Under the pieces are notes generated by a model. That model saw only the letters and a program-made list of their open reading frames with translations. It made no database searches and was not told the DNA's origin. A stretch of DNA of 64,000 nt from the NCBI GenBank assembly GCA_022800625.1, contig JAAWQR010000008.1:1-64000 (forward strand), in the 5' to 3' direction. Below are positions 1 to 8,629 of the stretch, piece by piece; positions within the stretch are counted from its first letter, which is position 1; the number at the start of each line of letters is the position of its first letter. A program made the translations under genes and the position numbers. The stretch comes from Clostridiales bacterium (GTDB taxonomy: Bacteria; Bacillota; Clostridia; Oscillospirales; CAG-272).

Positions 1-12
1 GGGTAAGCTTCT

Positions 13-112
13 AGGGCGCAGCCCTTGAAGGCTTTCTTTGGCATCTTTCTTTCACGAAAGAAAGTGCGACATGCGGCTACTCAGGCACTGAGAATTCAGC
101 TTAACTAAAAAA
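13..112. repeat. Dispersed intergenic repeat, copy A
   Basis: Non-coding. It holds a GAAGGCTTT start, an inverted repeat (CTTTCTTTC at 45-53, GAAAGAAAG at 56-64), then GCGACA, GCGGCT, AGGCACTG and AGCT-TAAC blocks in order. The same blocks in the same order recur at 56872-56976, where the hairpin arms differ (TTTTTTC/GAAAAAA) but still pair. It is therefore probably a member of an extragenic repeat family whose hairpin is conserved in structure. Confidence 0.6.
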
Positions 113-167
113 CTAACGCATATAAAAAACAATATGGCAGAAAACCGAAGAATTAAAACAATCTTTA

Positions 168-196
168 TTGACTTTTCACCTTATATTGTTTATACT
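168..196 (+). promoter_or_regulatory. Sigma-A promoter for the PrsA-like gene
   Basis: TTGACT (168-173), a 17-nt spacer and TATACT (191-196) lie about 90 nt upstream of the start codon. Transcription should begin near 203. Confidence 0.75.
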
Positions 197-287
197 GTTG
201 TCAGAGACTTTTTTGCATTATATCGCGCTTTCAGCAACCGCGCAATATAAATATCGGCAATATAAATTATGAAAGGCTTTGGCTTAT

Positions 288-1268
288 ATGAATATAAAAA
301 AAACAGTATCATTGTTCCTGTCCGCCGTTATGCTTTCTTTTTCACTCCTTTCCTGCGGTAAGAAAAATTCAGAATCAGTAATGAAAATCGCCGGATATGA
401 TGTTCCGATGGACATTTACAGATGTATTGTTATAACGACAAGAAAAAATATTGAAAACGAATATGGAGATGATGTTTGGAACTCGTCCTCCGCTGAAAAA
501 GCTACAAGCGAGCTGCAAGAAGGTATCCGTAATAACCTGATCGAACTTTATACAGTCTGCGCACTCGGAGCAGACTGCGGAATCACACCCGACGACGGAT
601 ATATTCAGTCACAGATGACGATTACCAAGCAAGATTATATTGATGAGCTCGGCGGAAAAAACGAATTTAAAGAAGAACTGAAAAACACTCACATGAGCGA
701 GGCTGCATTTGAATTTATACTGACAAACAGCATTATGATAGACGAAATATACGATCATGTCGCACATTCGGATGAAAAATATGAAGATGTGGACTACCTT
801 AGAGAAGTATTCGCGGGCGATGAATTTATACGCGTAAAGCAAATTCTTATCGGCGGCGAGTACTCCGCTGATGAAGAAAAGGATCTTGAAAAAGCGCAGG
901 AGATTTATTCAAAGCTGAAAAACGGTGCAGACTTTGATAAGCTTTCACAGGATTATAATAACGACCTGCTTATGTTCTCAAACGATGACGGATATTATAT
1001 CACCCGCGGCTCAAGGGATCGCGCATTTGAAGAAGCAGCCTTTGCGCTTGATGTGGGAGAGATAAGCGAAATTGTAAAGACCGATGCAGGATACAGTATA
1101 ATCAAAAGATACGAAAAGAGCGACGAGTATATAGACACACATCTGAACGAGCTTGCGAACGAATATTACGAAGCACTTTATACCTCGCTTTACGAGGAAA
1201 AAAGAGAAGAAGTTACAGCTTCTGCAGACGAGCTTCCGAAAAGCATTGATATAATGACACTTGACTGA
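288..1268 (+). CDS. PrsA/SurA-like parvulin foldase lipoprotein
   Basis: A 326-residue lipoprotein that probably helps secreted proteins fold outside the membrane through peptidyl-prolyl cis-trans isomerase activity. A hydrophobic signal peptide ends in the lipobox LLSC, so Cys23 should be lipidated by Lgt, which is encoded at 54.2 kb. Residues about 178-285 resemble a PpiC/rotamase domain (RVKQILIGG start, a GADFDKLSQDY-like helix, DAGYSIIK end). The N-terminal part looks like the SurA/PrsA chaperone region. I chose ATG 288 over the upstream in-frame TTG 279 because AAAGG at 272-276 is better spaced for 288. A good sigma-A promoter lies upstream. The family call rests on the C-terminal half; the client proteins are unknown. 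Confidence 0.8.
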   Translation: MNIKKTVSLFLSAVMLSFSLLSCGKKNSESVMKIAGYDVPMDIYRCIVITTRKNIENEYGDDVWNSSSAEKATSELQEGIRNNLIELYTVCALGADCGITPDDGYIQSQMTITKQDYIDELGGKNEFKEELKNTHMSEAAFEFILTNSIMIDEIYDHVAHSDEKYEDVDYLREVFAGDEFIRVKQILIGGEYSADEEKDLEKAQEIYSKLKNGADFDKLSQDYNNDLLMFSNDDGYYITRGSRDRAFEEAAFALDVGEISEIVKTDAGYSIIKRYEKSDEYIDTHLNELANEYYEALYTSLYEEKREEVTASADELPKSIDIMTLD

Positions 1269-1324
1269 AGGCAATTTTTTATTCATTCCAATTAAAATAA
1301 CTTTCGGAAGAGAGAGACAAAGTT

Positions 1325-2572
1325 TTGAGAAAATACAGAAGATACAGGTCAAGACACAGAAACAGAGAAAAGAAAAAAGCAGTAAAACAAATTTTACTCA
1401 GAATACTGTTCGTCCTGCTTTGCATAGCAGTTTTTACATTTTTGGCTGTGCTGCTCGGAGAACATCTCAAAGAGCGCGCGTCACATGCGGAAACGCTTGA
1501 AGTTACGGAAACTGAGACTGATCCGAAAACAAAACCTGACGGTGAAAAATACCCTGACGGAATTCTCAGCACGTCCGACGCGTCCTCTCTTGAACTGTGC
1601 GCGGCGGATATCGATGTCACGCTCGGAGAACCTGACGATATCTCGCAGGTTATAGACAATCTTCCCGCGGTCTATAACGCAATATCAATCAGAATTGTAA
1701 GAGACGGACAGTTAATATACACACCGAAATCACTTCTTGAATATTTTAGGCTCAGCACGGCTGCCGCCGATACGCAGGGGCAGAATACAGCAAATCAAGA
1801 TCAACCCGACGATCCCGACGAATCAGGCTCTGAAAAAGGAACAGATACTCCGTCGGACGCCGCATCTGACGTTTATGCTAATCTGTTAAAGGCAATTGAG
1901 ACTGCCAAAGAAAAGAATCTGCGGGTTTGTGCGATATATACAACAAATTCTTCCGTTATTGGTAACGGAGATGAGTCCTCGGCACAGAGAATGGCCGACA
2001 AGACTGTAATCGAGGATCTTCTGTCGATCGGCTTTGACGAGGTAACTGTCGACGGAATTATTACTGAAAATGATGATCTGACTTCCGATGCTCTGTCTGC
2101 AATAATATCATATCTCACCGTTCTCAGGGGTGAGGTCGGACTTCATGACATCGGCTTGCAGCTCCCCTCGAACATATATCTTACAACGCAGTCAGCCGCC
2201 GCCGTAAATACGATTTCAAAATATGCTGATTTTCTCACCGTCGGAATCTTTTCGGGCACGGCAGACTCAGACGAAGCTTATTCCCTTATATACGATGATT
2301 ATTATTCAGTGAGGGGGAGTTTCGGAGTATACGGAATCCGCGGAGTTATTCTTGATGAAAATTCCGCTGTTGCTTCCGCCGTATATGCAGCTCTTAAAAA
2401 ACTTTCCTTGACGGGGATTCAGTTCACATCATATGCGGGCGAGCTTTCATATGTTCCTGAAGGCTCCGACACCCAAGCCGCCGACACCTCGGCAGCAAAC
2501 GACAATGCAAAGCGAAGCGAAGATTACTCAGGAGATGGAAACGGAGACGGGGCAGGAGGTTCCGAAGAATAA
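1325..2572 (+). CDS. Membrane-anchored protein of unknown function, possible TIM-barrel-like ectodomain
   Basis: A 415-residue protein that I do not recognise firmly. The first 24 residues are very basic (many Arg and Lys), one membrane helix follows at about 25-43, and the rest should lie outside the cell. Residues about 50-75 and 140-170 are low-complexity linkers rich in T, D, E, P and S, and the C-terminal tail is rich in D, S, G and A. Between them, alternating strand-helix stretches (for example ISIRIVRDG, LRVCAIYT, EVTVDGI, IGLQLPS, FLTVGIF and GVILDEN) recall putative glycoside hydrolase-type TIM barrels, but I see no clear catalytic pair. The TTG start is supported by GGAAGAGAG ending about 8 nt upstream. 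It begins 57 nt after the foldase gene, so co-transcription is likely. Confidence 0.6.
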   Translation: MRKYRRYRSRHRNREKKKAVKQILLRILFVLLCIAVFTFLAVLLGEHLKERASHAETLEVTETETDPKTKPDGEKYPDGILSTSDASSLELCAADIDVTLGEPDDISQVIDNLPAVYNAISIRIVRDGQLIYTPKSLLEYFRLSTAAADTQGQNTANQDQPDDPDESGSEKGTDTPSDAASDVYANLLKAIETAKEKNLRVCAIYTTNSSVIGNGDESSAQRMADKTVIEDLLSIGFDEVTVDGIITENDDLTSDALSAIISYLTVLRGEVGLHDIGLQLPSNIYLTTQSAAAVNTISKYADFLTVGIFSGTADSDEAYSLIYDDYYSVRGSFGVYGIRGVILDENSAVASAVYAALKKLSLTGIQFTSYAGELSYVPEGSDTQAADTSAANDNAKRSEDYSGDGNGDGAGGSEE

Positions 2573-2627
2573 TCAAAAATCAAGCTGAAAAATTTATTCT
2601 GCATTCATAACGGAGATAATGATACCT

Positions 2628-3605
2628 ATGAAGCATAGCAGTGAATATATTCCGTGCCTATTTCTGACGGAAACATGCGAGGTATGTGAAATACCGGACG
2701 GTACGGATTCTGACCGCAAAAATCAAATTGACAGCGCTGCTTTAATGAAATCGTTAAATAAAACAGATTCGGAACGGCTGATGCGTTTTTGTGCTGAAAA
2801 CGAAAGCAAAACAGATTCAATCACAGTCGCTGTAAGATATCGTGAATACCGTTGCGGCGCGGCAATAAAAGAATTTGTCGGAGGAATAAAGATAATAAGG
2901 CTTTATCTTCTGCAAAGCAAAGCTCGATTCAGAGAAATCAAAGAATTATCAGAAAAAATGATCCCTGAATATATACGAGGGTTGATAAAATTCGGAGAAA
3001 ATACTGAGAATAACGCAACTTCCTCCGTACACTCACTTGTTTTTTCACGGGAGAAAATAGAAGCAAGTGAGCTTGACTCGCTTGTAAAGTCTCTTTGTAC
3101 AAAGCTTTCGCGCGGAAGCTATATCAGCTCAAAAATGGATTTTTCAGAGAACAGTATTGCAGGCTCTTCAGGCAATAAATACGGCAGCGTGAAGCTGGGC
3201 GCGTTTGTGCTGATTTTTACTGCGCTCTCCGAAGTACTCGATTCAGCCGGAGATGACGGAATTATAAAAGTATCGGACAGCCGTTTTTCAGACAGTACGG
3301 AAACATCTCTGAGCGTCAAATATACCGGCATAGTTCCGTTTGTCGGAACAAGTACCGATATTCTTGCTTTGTCGCCATATATACCTAAAAGCTCTCTCAG
3401 ACTTTCGCTTGCGTCGGAATGCGCCGTGCAGTGCGGAATAAGTCTTTCGTGCAAATATGATGACAGATCTGAAACACTCACATTTTTTATAGACTGCATG
3501 AGGGATGATATGGCAATACTCGAATTCAAATACCGTGATCCTGAGGAGGGCGTGAACCGTTTCTTCGATATTGCGGCAGATTTACTTGAAAGCCTGCCCG
3601 AATAA
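2628..3605 (+). CDS. Conserved protein of unknown function
   Basis: A soluble protein of about 325 residues with no signal peptide or membrane helix. I do not recognise the family. The C-terminal half (KLGAFVLIFTALSEVLDSAG, then a D-rich stretch and ISLSCKYDDRSETLTFFIDC) has a loose layout of helix then sheet that might be a degenerate GHKL-type fold, but the ATP-binding N and G boxes are not evident, so I do not claim it. Two ATGs are possible: 2619 sits only 3 nt from CGGAG, whereas 2628 is about 10 nt from GGAGAT, so 2628 is preferred. It is the last gene before a bidirectional terminator and is probably transcribed with the two genes before it. Confidence 0.6.
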   Translation: MKHSSEYIPCLFLTETCEVCEIPDGTDSDRKNQIDSAALMKSLNKTDSERLMRFCAENESKTDSITVAVRYREYRCGAAIKEFVGGIKIIRLYLLQSKARFREIKELSEKMIPEYIRGLIKFGENTENNATSSVHSLVFSREKIEASELDSLVKSLCTKLSRGSYISSKMDFSENSIAGSSGNKYGSVKLGAFVLIFTALSEVLDSAGDDGIIKVSDSRFSDSTETSLSVKYTGIVPFVGTSTDILALSPYIPKSSLRLSLASECAVQCGISLSCKYDDRSETLTFFIDCMRDDMAILEFKYRDPEEGVNRFFDIAADLLESLPE

Positions 3606-3608
3606 CAT

Positions 3609-3646
3609 AAACCGCCGCAGAACTACGATTATTCTGCGGCGGTTTT
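3609..3646. terminator. Bidirectional rho-independent terminator
   Basis: A 14-bp perfect stem (AAACCGCCGCAGAA and its complement) with a 9-nt loop and a T run. It lies between two convergent genes and can serve both. Confidence 0.8.
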
Positions 3647-3663
3647 AGGTATAAATTTTCACC

Positions 3664-4167
3664 TCAGCGAACAGCCAAGAGAAGCGCAAGAAAGAGCAGT
3701 ACATCGCCGTTGTTTTCTCCGTCGGCAATTATCAGAATGAGTGCGGTTATAAGCAGTTCTTCACTTCCGAACCGATCATGAAGCTTTGACATCAAACCTC
3801 GGATCAGTTCTCCCTTTTCCTCGTTTTCGTCGGACTTACAAGACAGCGCTCTTTCTTTGTTGCAAAGTGCTGTTTCTTCCGCCGAATCTTCGCAGTATGA
3901 GTCATCGGTACTATCGGTATCAAAGGCAGCAGCCTCATTTTCTTCAGAGGTAAAACCTGAGTCCTCTCGGTCATTTAAAGATTCTTGCATGTTCCCTGCC
4001 CTGAATCTGCTCCCGTCATATCTCGGAGGAATATTATACCGATACAGCTCGTATTCCTCATCACTCATAGTGCGGTATTCCTCATTTCTCTCGGTATAAG
4101 ATGCGCTTCTCGATTCTCCCGAAATATTTTTTCGCCCTCTTCCGTTCATCTGATTTCTGCTGTACAA
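3664..4167 (-). CDS. Small acidic protein with hydrophobic C-terminus, unknown function
   Basis: A 167-residue protein in three parts: a basic, Ser/Arg-rich N-terminus (residues 1-30), a long acidic low-complexity middle (D, E, S, T and two or three Cys), and a C-terminal segment of about 35 residues that is nearly all hydrophobic (LLITALILIIADGE and VLLFLALLLAV). The C-terminus looks like a membrane-associated hairpin. I do not recognise a family. Small proteins with this layout are frequent near sporulation genes in Clostridia, but that is only an association. The TTG start has AGGGGTG a few nt upstream. It is the last of three small genes read in the same direction. Confidence 0.55.
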   Translation of the reverse strand: MYSRNQMNGRGRKNISGESRSASYTERNEEYRTMSDEEYELYRYNIPPRYDGSRFRAGNMQESLNDREDSGFTSEENEAAAFDTDSTDDSYCEDSAEETALCNKERALSCKSDENEEKGELIRGLMSKLHDRFGSEELLITALILIIADGENNGDVLLFLALLLAVR

Positions 4168-4201
4168 CGCTTACACCCCTTTTTTGTTATATTATCTGAT
4201 A

Positions 4202-4615
4202 TCAGAGCTTCCCTTTTGGCATAATATCAAGTATATTCGTTATTTTTGAAAGCGACATTACCGTGTCGATAACCTCGCGGCGGTTTTCGTTTACATACGG
4301 CTTCAGCGCCGCGAGAAGCTTGTTCCGCCGCTCTGTCTCTCCCGAATGAGATGATGTGGTCTTTATGAGAGGCGACAGTGTCTGAACAAGGTCTGACAGT
4401 TTGTCTGCCGATATCGCGCTCCCTGCACCGCCTCCCCCGTCGGCAACAGTTTCTGCTTCGGATTTCATTTCCGCCGTATTTTCTTCTTTAACAGCCGTGC
4501 TCTCTGCACTCGCTGTTCCCGATGCCGAAGTCTTCATATTTTTCATGAGTTCGGCAAAATTCGGATCGCGCATGATCTTATTCATCATAGCGCCGAGATC
4601 AAGCTCTTCCGCCAT
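4202..4615 (-). CDS. Small conserved clostridial protein, unknown function
   Basis: A 137-residue soluble protein. The N-terminus (MAEELDLGAMMNKIMRDP) and a C-terminal helical module (RRNKLLAALKPYVNENRR, then EVIDTVMSLSKITNIL) are the ordered parts. The middle is a Thr/Ser/Glu/Ala linker with a Gly4 run. The L-L-x-A-L-K-P-Y-x-N-x-x-R-R signature is one I associate with uncharacterised clostridial proteins that occur next to a partner like the gene just upstream at 4639-4863. The start has AAAGGGG upstream. A role in sporulation or envelope biology is only guessed from the company it keeps. Confidence 0.6.
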   Translation of the reverse strand: MAEELDLGAMMNKIMRDPNFAELMKNMKTSASGTASAESTAVKEENTAEMKSEAETVADGGGGAGSAISADKLSDLVQTLSPLIKTTSSHSGETERRNKLLAALKPYVNENRREVIDTVMSLSKITNILDIMPKGKL

Positions 4616-4638
4616 AATTATTGCCCCTTTCTGCCCGT

Positions 4639-4863
4639 TTAGGATTTTTTCGCCTTTTTATACAGTGAAACCAGCTCAAAAAAACGTGCTATATCAGAGT
4701 CGTCAACTTCCGAGAGTACTGCTCTGAGTCCTGATACGGTTTCAGCGCTCGGTGTCTTTCCGCCGAGGTTTATGCCCGCGGCTCCCGCTGCAATACTAAT
4801 CATCTGCATCAGCCTGTCGTCGGGAAGCGCAAGCATTGTTTCAATCGTTTTTTTATCTATCAT
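4639..4863 (-). CDS. Small conserved protein, unknown function
   Basis: A 74-residue, all-helical-looking protein beginning MIDKKTIETMLALPDDRL. I chose ATG 4863 because TTGGAG at 4875-4870 is the ribosome-binding site. Using that TTG itself as the start would remove the site. It is the first gene of a three-gene minus-strand cluster (gaps of 23 and about 34 nt), so the three products may act together. No known domain is recognised. Confidence 0.55.
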   Translation of the reverse strand: MIDKKTIETMLALPDDRLMQMISIAAGAAGINLGGKTPSAETVSGLRAVLSEVDDSDIARFFELVSLYKKAKKS

Positions 4864-5005
4864 ATCTATCTCCAATCAGCCGCCGAAGCCGCGGCATAAA
4901 AACTCGACTTGATCCTTCTGTAGCATTATATTCATTTAAACCTGATTTGACGACAGTTACTTAAAAAATTTTTTTGAAATTTGTATAGTAAATCAAAAAG
5001 AAATG

Positions 5006-5014
5006 TGATAAAAT
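5006..5014 (+). promoter_or_regulatory. Possible extended -10 promoter for the SGNH hydrolase
   Basis: TGATAAAAT has the extended -10 form TGnTAAAAT and lies about 30 nt before the strong GGAGGT of the next gene. No convincing -35 is seen. Confidence 0.4.
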
Positions 5015-5046
5015 AGATTATCAATTTGTTTGGAGGTATTACACCT

Positions 5047-6108
5047 ATGCTTGAAAACACATTATTCCGTTTAAAGCATGAAAAAAAGCTCCGTATAGGA
5101 TACTTCGGAGGTTCTATCACCGACGGAACAGGCTCATCTGATGCCGATACCAAAAGCTACCGTTCTCAGGTTACCCGTCATCTGCGTGAGACTTACCCCG
5201 CATGTGAGATAACCGAACTGAATGCCGCTATCGGAGGTACGGGTACAGGACTCGGCATGTTCCGCTGCGAGCGCGACTTGCTTTTCTTTAAACCGGATCT
5301 TATATTTATGGAATTTGCAGCAAATGACTTCGGAGACAGGTATGAAAATGTTATCGCTCATTCCGAAGCGATATTCCGTAAAATTCGCAGCAAATTTCCT
5401 CTCTCCGATATTGTCACAATATTCACATCTTATGAATCGATAATGAAAACACTTGAATCAGGCGGAGAATACGGCTCTCGCAGCGCACAAACTGCGGCAG
5501 GTCATTATTACGGAGTGGCGAGAATTGACGCCGGTGAAGCGCTTCGTTCGCACTATATGAGATCAGGTCTTGATTATACAGATTATATGCCCGACCATGT
5601 TCACCCGAACGACACAGGTCACAAAATCCTTGCAGACTGCATATGGGCACGTCTTAGTGAAATGCTCGAAAATGCAGAAAAAACGACCGGGCTTGTACCG
5701 TATAAAATGCCGCAGAGACTCACTGATGTTAATTTTGACAACGCAAGAACCGTGCCATGCCGTGAACTTGACGGACTTAAAACAAACGGATTTACTTTTG
5801 CCGATGCACCGAGCGGTGAGCGTTTTACGGAATGCCTTGAAGGGAAAGCGGGAAACAGCTTTTCTTTTACCTTTAACGGCGAGGGACTGGGCTTTTATTG
5901 GACAGGCGGCGGTATCAGCGCAGACGCTTTTGTAAGCATCGACGGCGGCGAACAAATACGCGCTGTGAGCTGGGATCATTTTGACCGTTCATTCGATAAA
6001 ATATCGGCGGCTGTTTTTGCGGAAGGACTGAATCGCGGCGAGCATACGGTTACTGTCACGGCAGACGAGGGAGCTCTCGTCAGGATAAGCGCTGTAATGA
6101 TATATTGA
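5047..6108 (+). CDS. SGNH/GDSL-family hydrolase with C-terminal beta domain
   Basis: A 353-residue esterase-type enzyme, probably acting on acylated carbohydrate. SGNH blocks are visible: block I GGSIT with Ser23 as nucleophile, a Gly block (GGTGTG near residue 66), the Asn block AANDFG (Asn near 94), and DHVHP with Asp183 and His186 as the rest of the triad. Residues from about 215 on form a beta-rich accessory domain (NSFSFTFNGEGLGFYWTGG), as in SGNH proteins of polysaccharide-degrading bacteria. There is no signal peptide, so it appears intracellular. ATG 5047 follows a canonical GGAGGT at 5032-5037. Confidence 0.8.
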   Translation: MLENTLFRLKHEKKLRIGYFGGSITDGTGSSDADTKSYRSQVTRHLRETYPACEITELNAAIGGTGTGLGMFRCERDLLFFKPDLIFMEFAANDFGDRYENVIAHSEAIFRKIRSKFPLSDIVTIFTSYESIMKTLESGGEYGSRSAQTAAGHYYGVARIDAGEALRSHYMRSGLDYTDYMPDHVHPNDTGHKILADCIWARLSEMLENAEKTTGLVPYKMPQRLTDVNFDNARTVPCRELDGLKTNGFTFADAPSGERFTECLEGKAGNSFSFTFNGEGLGFYWTGGGISADAFVSIDGGEQIRAVSWDHFDRSFDKISAAVFAEGLNRGEHTVTVTADEGALVRISAVMIY

Positions 6109-6259
6109 GACATACAAGCACTGATATATTATATAAATAGTTTATTTTGATATAATTTTCGCGCCAACCACTTTATATTCATCGCGATATGTGGTAAAAT
6201 ATAAAAAGTATACAGATCGGGAAAGCTATCCTCGATCGCCGAAAGGAAACATAACGACC

Positions 6260-7501
6260 ATGAATTTTTTTGATGAACTGAAACAGTATGACGCTGAGGT
6301 TGCCTCGGCATGCGATGCTGAGCTGAAACGTCAGCAGCACAATATTGAGCTTATTGCATCTGAAAATATTGTATCTAAGGCGGTTCTTTTGGCTGCCGGT
6401 ACCCCCCTCACCAACAAGTATGCTGAGGGACTTCCCGGAAAACGTTACTACGGCGGATGCCAGTGTGTAGACGTTGTTGAAAATATTGCGCGCGAGCGTG
6501 CAAAAAAGCTTTTCGGAGCAGATCATGCAAATGTGCAGCCGCACAGCGGAGCCAGTGCTAATCTTGCAGTTTTCTTTGCTCTGCTGAATCCGGGCGACAC
6601 CGTAATGGGACTGAATCTTGCTCACGGCGGACATCTCTCTCACGGCTCTCCTGTTAATATATCAGGTAAATATTTCAATATCGTTCCTTACAGCGTTGAC
6701 GACGAAGCGGAAATGCTCAATTATGACAAAATAAGAGAAACTGCTCTCGAATGCCGCCCGAAAATGATTATTGCAGGTGCAAGCGCATATTCAAGAATTA
6801 TTGATTTTGCCCGTATACGTGATATTGCAGATGAAGTCGGCGCATACTACATGGTAGATATGGCACATATAGCAGGTCTTGTCGCTGCCGGTCTTCATCC
6901 GAGTCCTGTTCCGTATGCAGACGTTGTAACAACCACAACTCATAAGACGCTTCGCGGACCGCGCGGCGGACTTATTCTTTGCCGTGAAGAATTTGCAAAG
7001 CAGATCGATAAGGCTGTATTCCCCGGAATTCAGGGAGGTCCGCTCGAACATATTATTGCGGCTAAAGCTGTAGCGCTCGGCGAAGCTTTGAGCGATGATT
7101 TCCGCGATTATCAGAAGCGTATTGTAGATAACGCATCTGTTCTCGCAGAAGCTCTGAAAGAACAAGGCTTCAGAATAGTTTCAGGCGGTACAGACAACCA
7201 TTTGATGCTGCTTGACCTCAGACCATTTGGAATTACCGGACGCGATATGGAAAAAATGCTTGATGAAGTTCATATAACGCTCAATAAGAATACTATACCT
7301 AACGATCCTCAGAGTCCGTTTGTGACAAGCGGCGTTCGTATCGGAACTCCCGCTGTTACGGCTCGCGGTTTCGGTCGTGAAGAAATGCTGAAGATTGCCG
7401 GATTTATCGGAGACACTGCGCGTGATTTTGAAGGAAACCGTGAGAGAATCACAAAAGAAGTTCTTGAGCTGTGCGACCGTTTCCCGATATACGCTGACTG
7501 A
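6260..7501 (+). CDS. glyA: Serine hydroxymethyltransferase
   Basis: A 413-residue cytosolic PLP enzyme, the usual family length. It interconverts serine plus tetrahydrofolate with glycine plus 5,10-methylene-tetrahydrofolate, the main source of one-carbon units; FolD, encoded at 55.3 kb, uses that product. Diagnostic features are the N-terminal NIELIASEN block, the [16 protein letters not shown] block, and the PLP-lysine motif [13 protein letters not shown] with Lys229 forming the Schiff base. The ATG at 6260 follows AAAGGA at 6242-6247; an upstream in-frame extension lacks family similarity. It is followed by a candidate RNA gene on the other strand and no clear terminator of its own. Confidence 0.97.
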   Translation: MNFFDELKQYDAEVASACDAELKRQQHNIELIASENIVSKAVLLAAGTPLTNKYAEGLPGKRYYGGCQCVDVVENIARERAKKLFGADHANVQPHSGASANLAVFFALLNPGDTVMGLNLAHGGHLSHGSPVNISGKYFNIVPYSVDDEAEMLNYDKIRETALECRPKMIIAGASAYSRIIDFARIRDIADEVGAYYMVDMAHIAGLVAAGLHPSPVPYADVVTTTTHKTLRGPRGGLILCREEFAKQIDKAVFPGIQGGPLEHIIAAKAVALGEALSDDFRDYQKRIVDNASVLAEALKEQGFRIVSGGTDNHLMLLDLRPFGITGRDMEKMLDEVHITLNKNTIPNDPQSPFVTSGVRIGTPAVTARGFGREEMLKIAGFIGDTARDFEGNRERITKEVLELCDRFPIYAD

Positions 7502-7518
7502 TAATCTATTCTTTTTAT

Positions 7519-7672
7519 AAAAAATGGATTGCGTCCGAATTTCAATAAGGGTCAAAATCCCGTCATTCAACGTTTCAGCGGAAGACTCATCTCCCACTGA
7601 AAAAAGCAAGTGAATAACGCCGCCTACAGAGGTACGATATATCTTGTTTTTAATTATATTCGGACGCAATCC
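7519..7672 (-). ncRNA. Candidate structured small RNA, unassigned family
   Basis: On the minus strand the segment begins with 15 nt at 7672-7658 that pair perfectly with 15 nt at 7540-7526 (GGATTGCGTCCGAAT against its complement), and the closing arm is followed by a T6 run. Inside are further helices: CGTTATTCA with TGAATGACG (one wobble), nested TTTCAGTGG with CCGCTGAAA, and a GGG/CCC hairpin. The T run after the closing stem favours minus-strand transcription. I see no coding potential, and it does not match tRNA, tmRNA, SRP, RNase P or 6S. A promoter is not clear. It could instead be a long bidirectional terminator between glyA and the next gene, but the nested helices argue for more. Confidence 0.5.
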
Positions 7673-7743
7673 CGTAAAAGCATAAATCAGGTAAATACCT
7701 AATTTGCCGTTTCTTGCGGCGGAGGGAGTATGTTTGTAAATAT

Positions 7744-8382
7744 ATGATACTTGAACAAAAACAGACGACAATAGCATACAGGTGTCCTGACTGCGGTCAA
7801 ATCGTTCGCAGTGTTGTGGGCGTATTTTCGCTGAGTGCGGATATGATCAAACTGAAATGTCCGTGCGGCGGATCTGAAATAGATATCGTTTATACAAAAG
7901 ATAAAAAGGTCAGGCTGACCGTGCCTTGCTTTATATGCCCGGCTCCTCACAGCTACCTTATCTCAAACGCTGTTTTTTTTGAACATGATATATTTACACT
8001 TGCATGCACTTATTCAGGCATGGACATCTGCTTTATCGGAAAAGAAGACAAAGTAAATGAAGCAATAGAGCAGAACAACACCGAGCTTGAAAATCTGATC
8101 GGAGACGCCCGCAATTTTGAGTCTATCTCAGATATGCGCCGTGACGATAAGAGACTGACCGATCCGCAGGTACTTGAAATAGTAATGTACGTTATAAAGG
8201 AACTTGAGGAAGAAGGCGCTGTACACTGCCGCTGTACGGACGGCGGAGAATATGAGCTTCAGTTCGGTGACGAATCAATGTTTGTCGTATGTAAAAAATG
8301 CGGTGCGGAAGCTGAAATCAGAACGGACAGTATAGATGCGGCATACGCCTTTCTTAATGCAGATGAATTAGTACTTGAGTAA
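7744..8382 (+). CDS. CpXC-like zinc-ribbon protein
   Basis: A 212-residue soluble protein. Several Cys pairs typical of zinc ribbons are visible: YRCPDCG near residue 16, CPCGG near 43, CFICP near 63, and a second ribbon (VVCKKCGAEA) near 186. The first three resemble the CpXC domain found in uncharacterised proteins of Firmicutes. The middle (residues about 95-150) is helical and charged. The function is unknown; metal binding is inferred from the Cys spacing. The start is unusual. The strong GGAGGGAG at 7721-7728 is placed for ATG 7730, which opens a 5-codon frame whose TGA overlaps ATG 7744, so translational coupling is possible. An in-frame TTG at 7714 precedes the site and is less likely. 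Confidence 0.65.
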   Translation: MILEQKQTTIAYRCPDCGQIVRSVVGVFSLSADMIKLKCPCGGSEIDIVYTKDKKVRLTVPCFICPAPHSYLISNAVFFEHDIFTLACTYSGMDICFIGKEDKVNEAIEQNNTELENLIGDARNFESISDMRRDDKRLTDPQVLEIVMYVIKELEEEGAVHCRCTDGGEYELQFGDESMFVVCKKCGAEAEIRTDSIDAAYAFLNADELVLE

Positions 8383-8511
8383 GTTGTAACAGATTGAACA
8401 CCACGGCATAGAATAATATCAGAGCACAGCAAAAAGCGAAACGCCAAAGCGTGCTCCGCGGAAACCTCTTCCGCAAAATAAATTAAAATAAATGAAAAGG
8501 AAGATATTATT

Positions 8512-8607
8512 ATGGGATGCCTTTGCAATCTTTTTGACAATGAAAACTTTATTTGGTTCGTTATTCTTGCTCTTCTGATCCTCTCCTGCAACTGCTGCGG
8601 TTGCTAA
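8512..8607 (+). CDS. 31-residue Cys-rich single-span membrane peptide
   Basis: A very short gene with a good ribosome site (AAAAGGAAG at 8495-8503) and a downstream hairpin. The product starts MGCLCNLFDNENF, has one hydrophobic segment (residues about 13-24) and ends SCNCCGC, so it carries six Cys in 31 residues. It resembles the small YjcZ/Cys-Gly-Cys-tailed peptides of spore-forming Firmicutes, some of them spore-associated. That assignment is by pattern only. Confidence 0.65.
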   Translation: MGCLCNLFDNENFIWFVILALLILSCNCCGC

Positions 8608-8629
8608 AGCCAATTAACAAATAAATCTT

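Noticed and set aside
5563-5979. Minus-strand frame opposite the SGNH hydrolase
   Set aside because: Antisense shadow; Cys/Phe/Lys-rich with no ribosome site.
6109-6259. Glycine or ZTP riboswitch before glyA
   Set aside because: No conserved core of either class and no terminator stem is visible.
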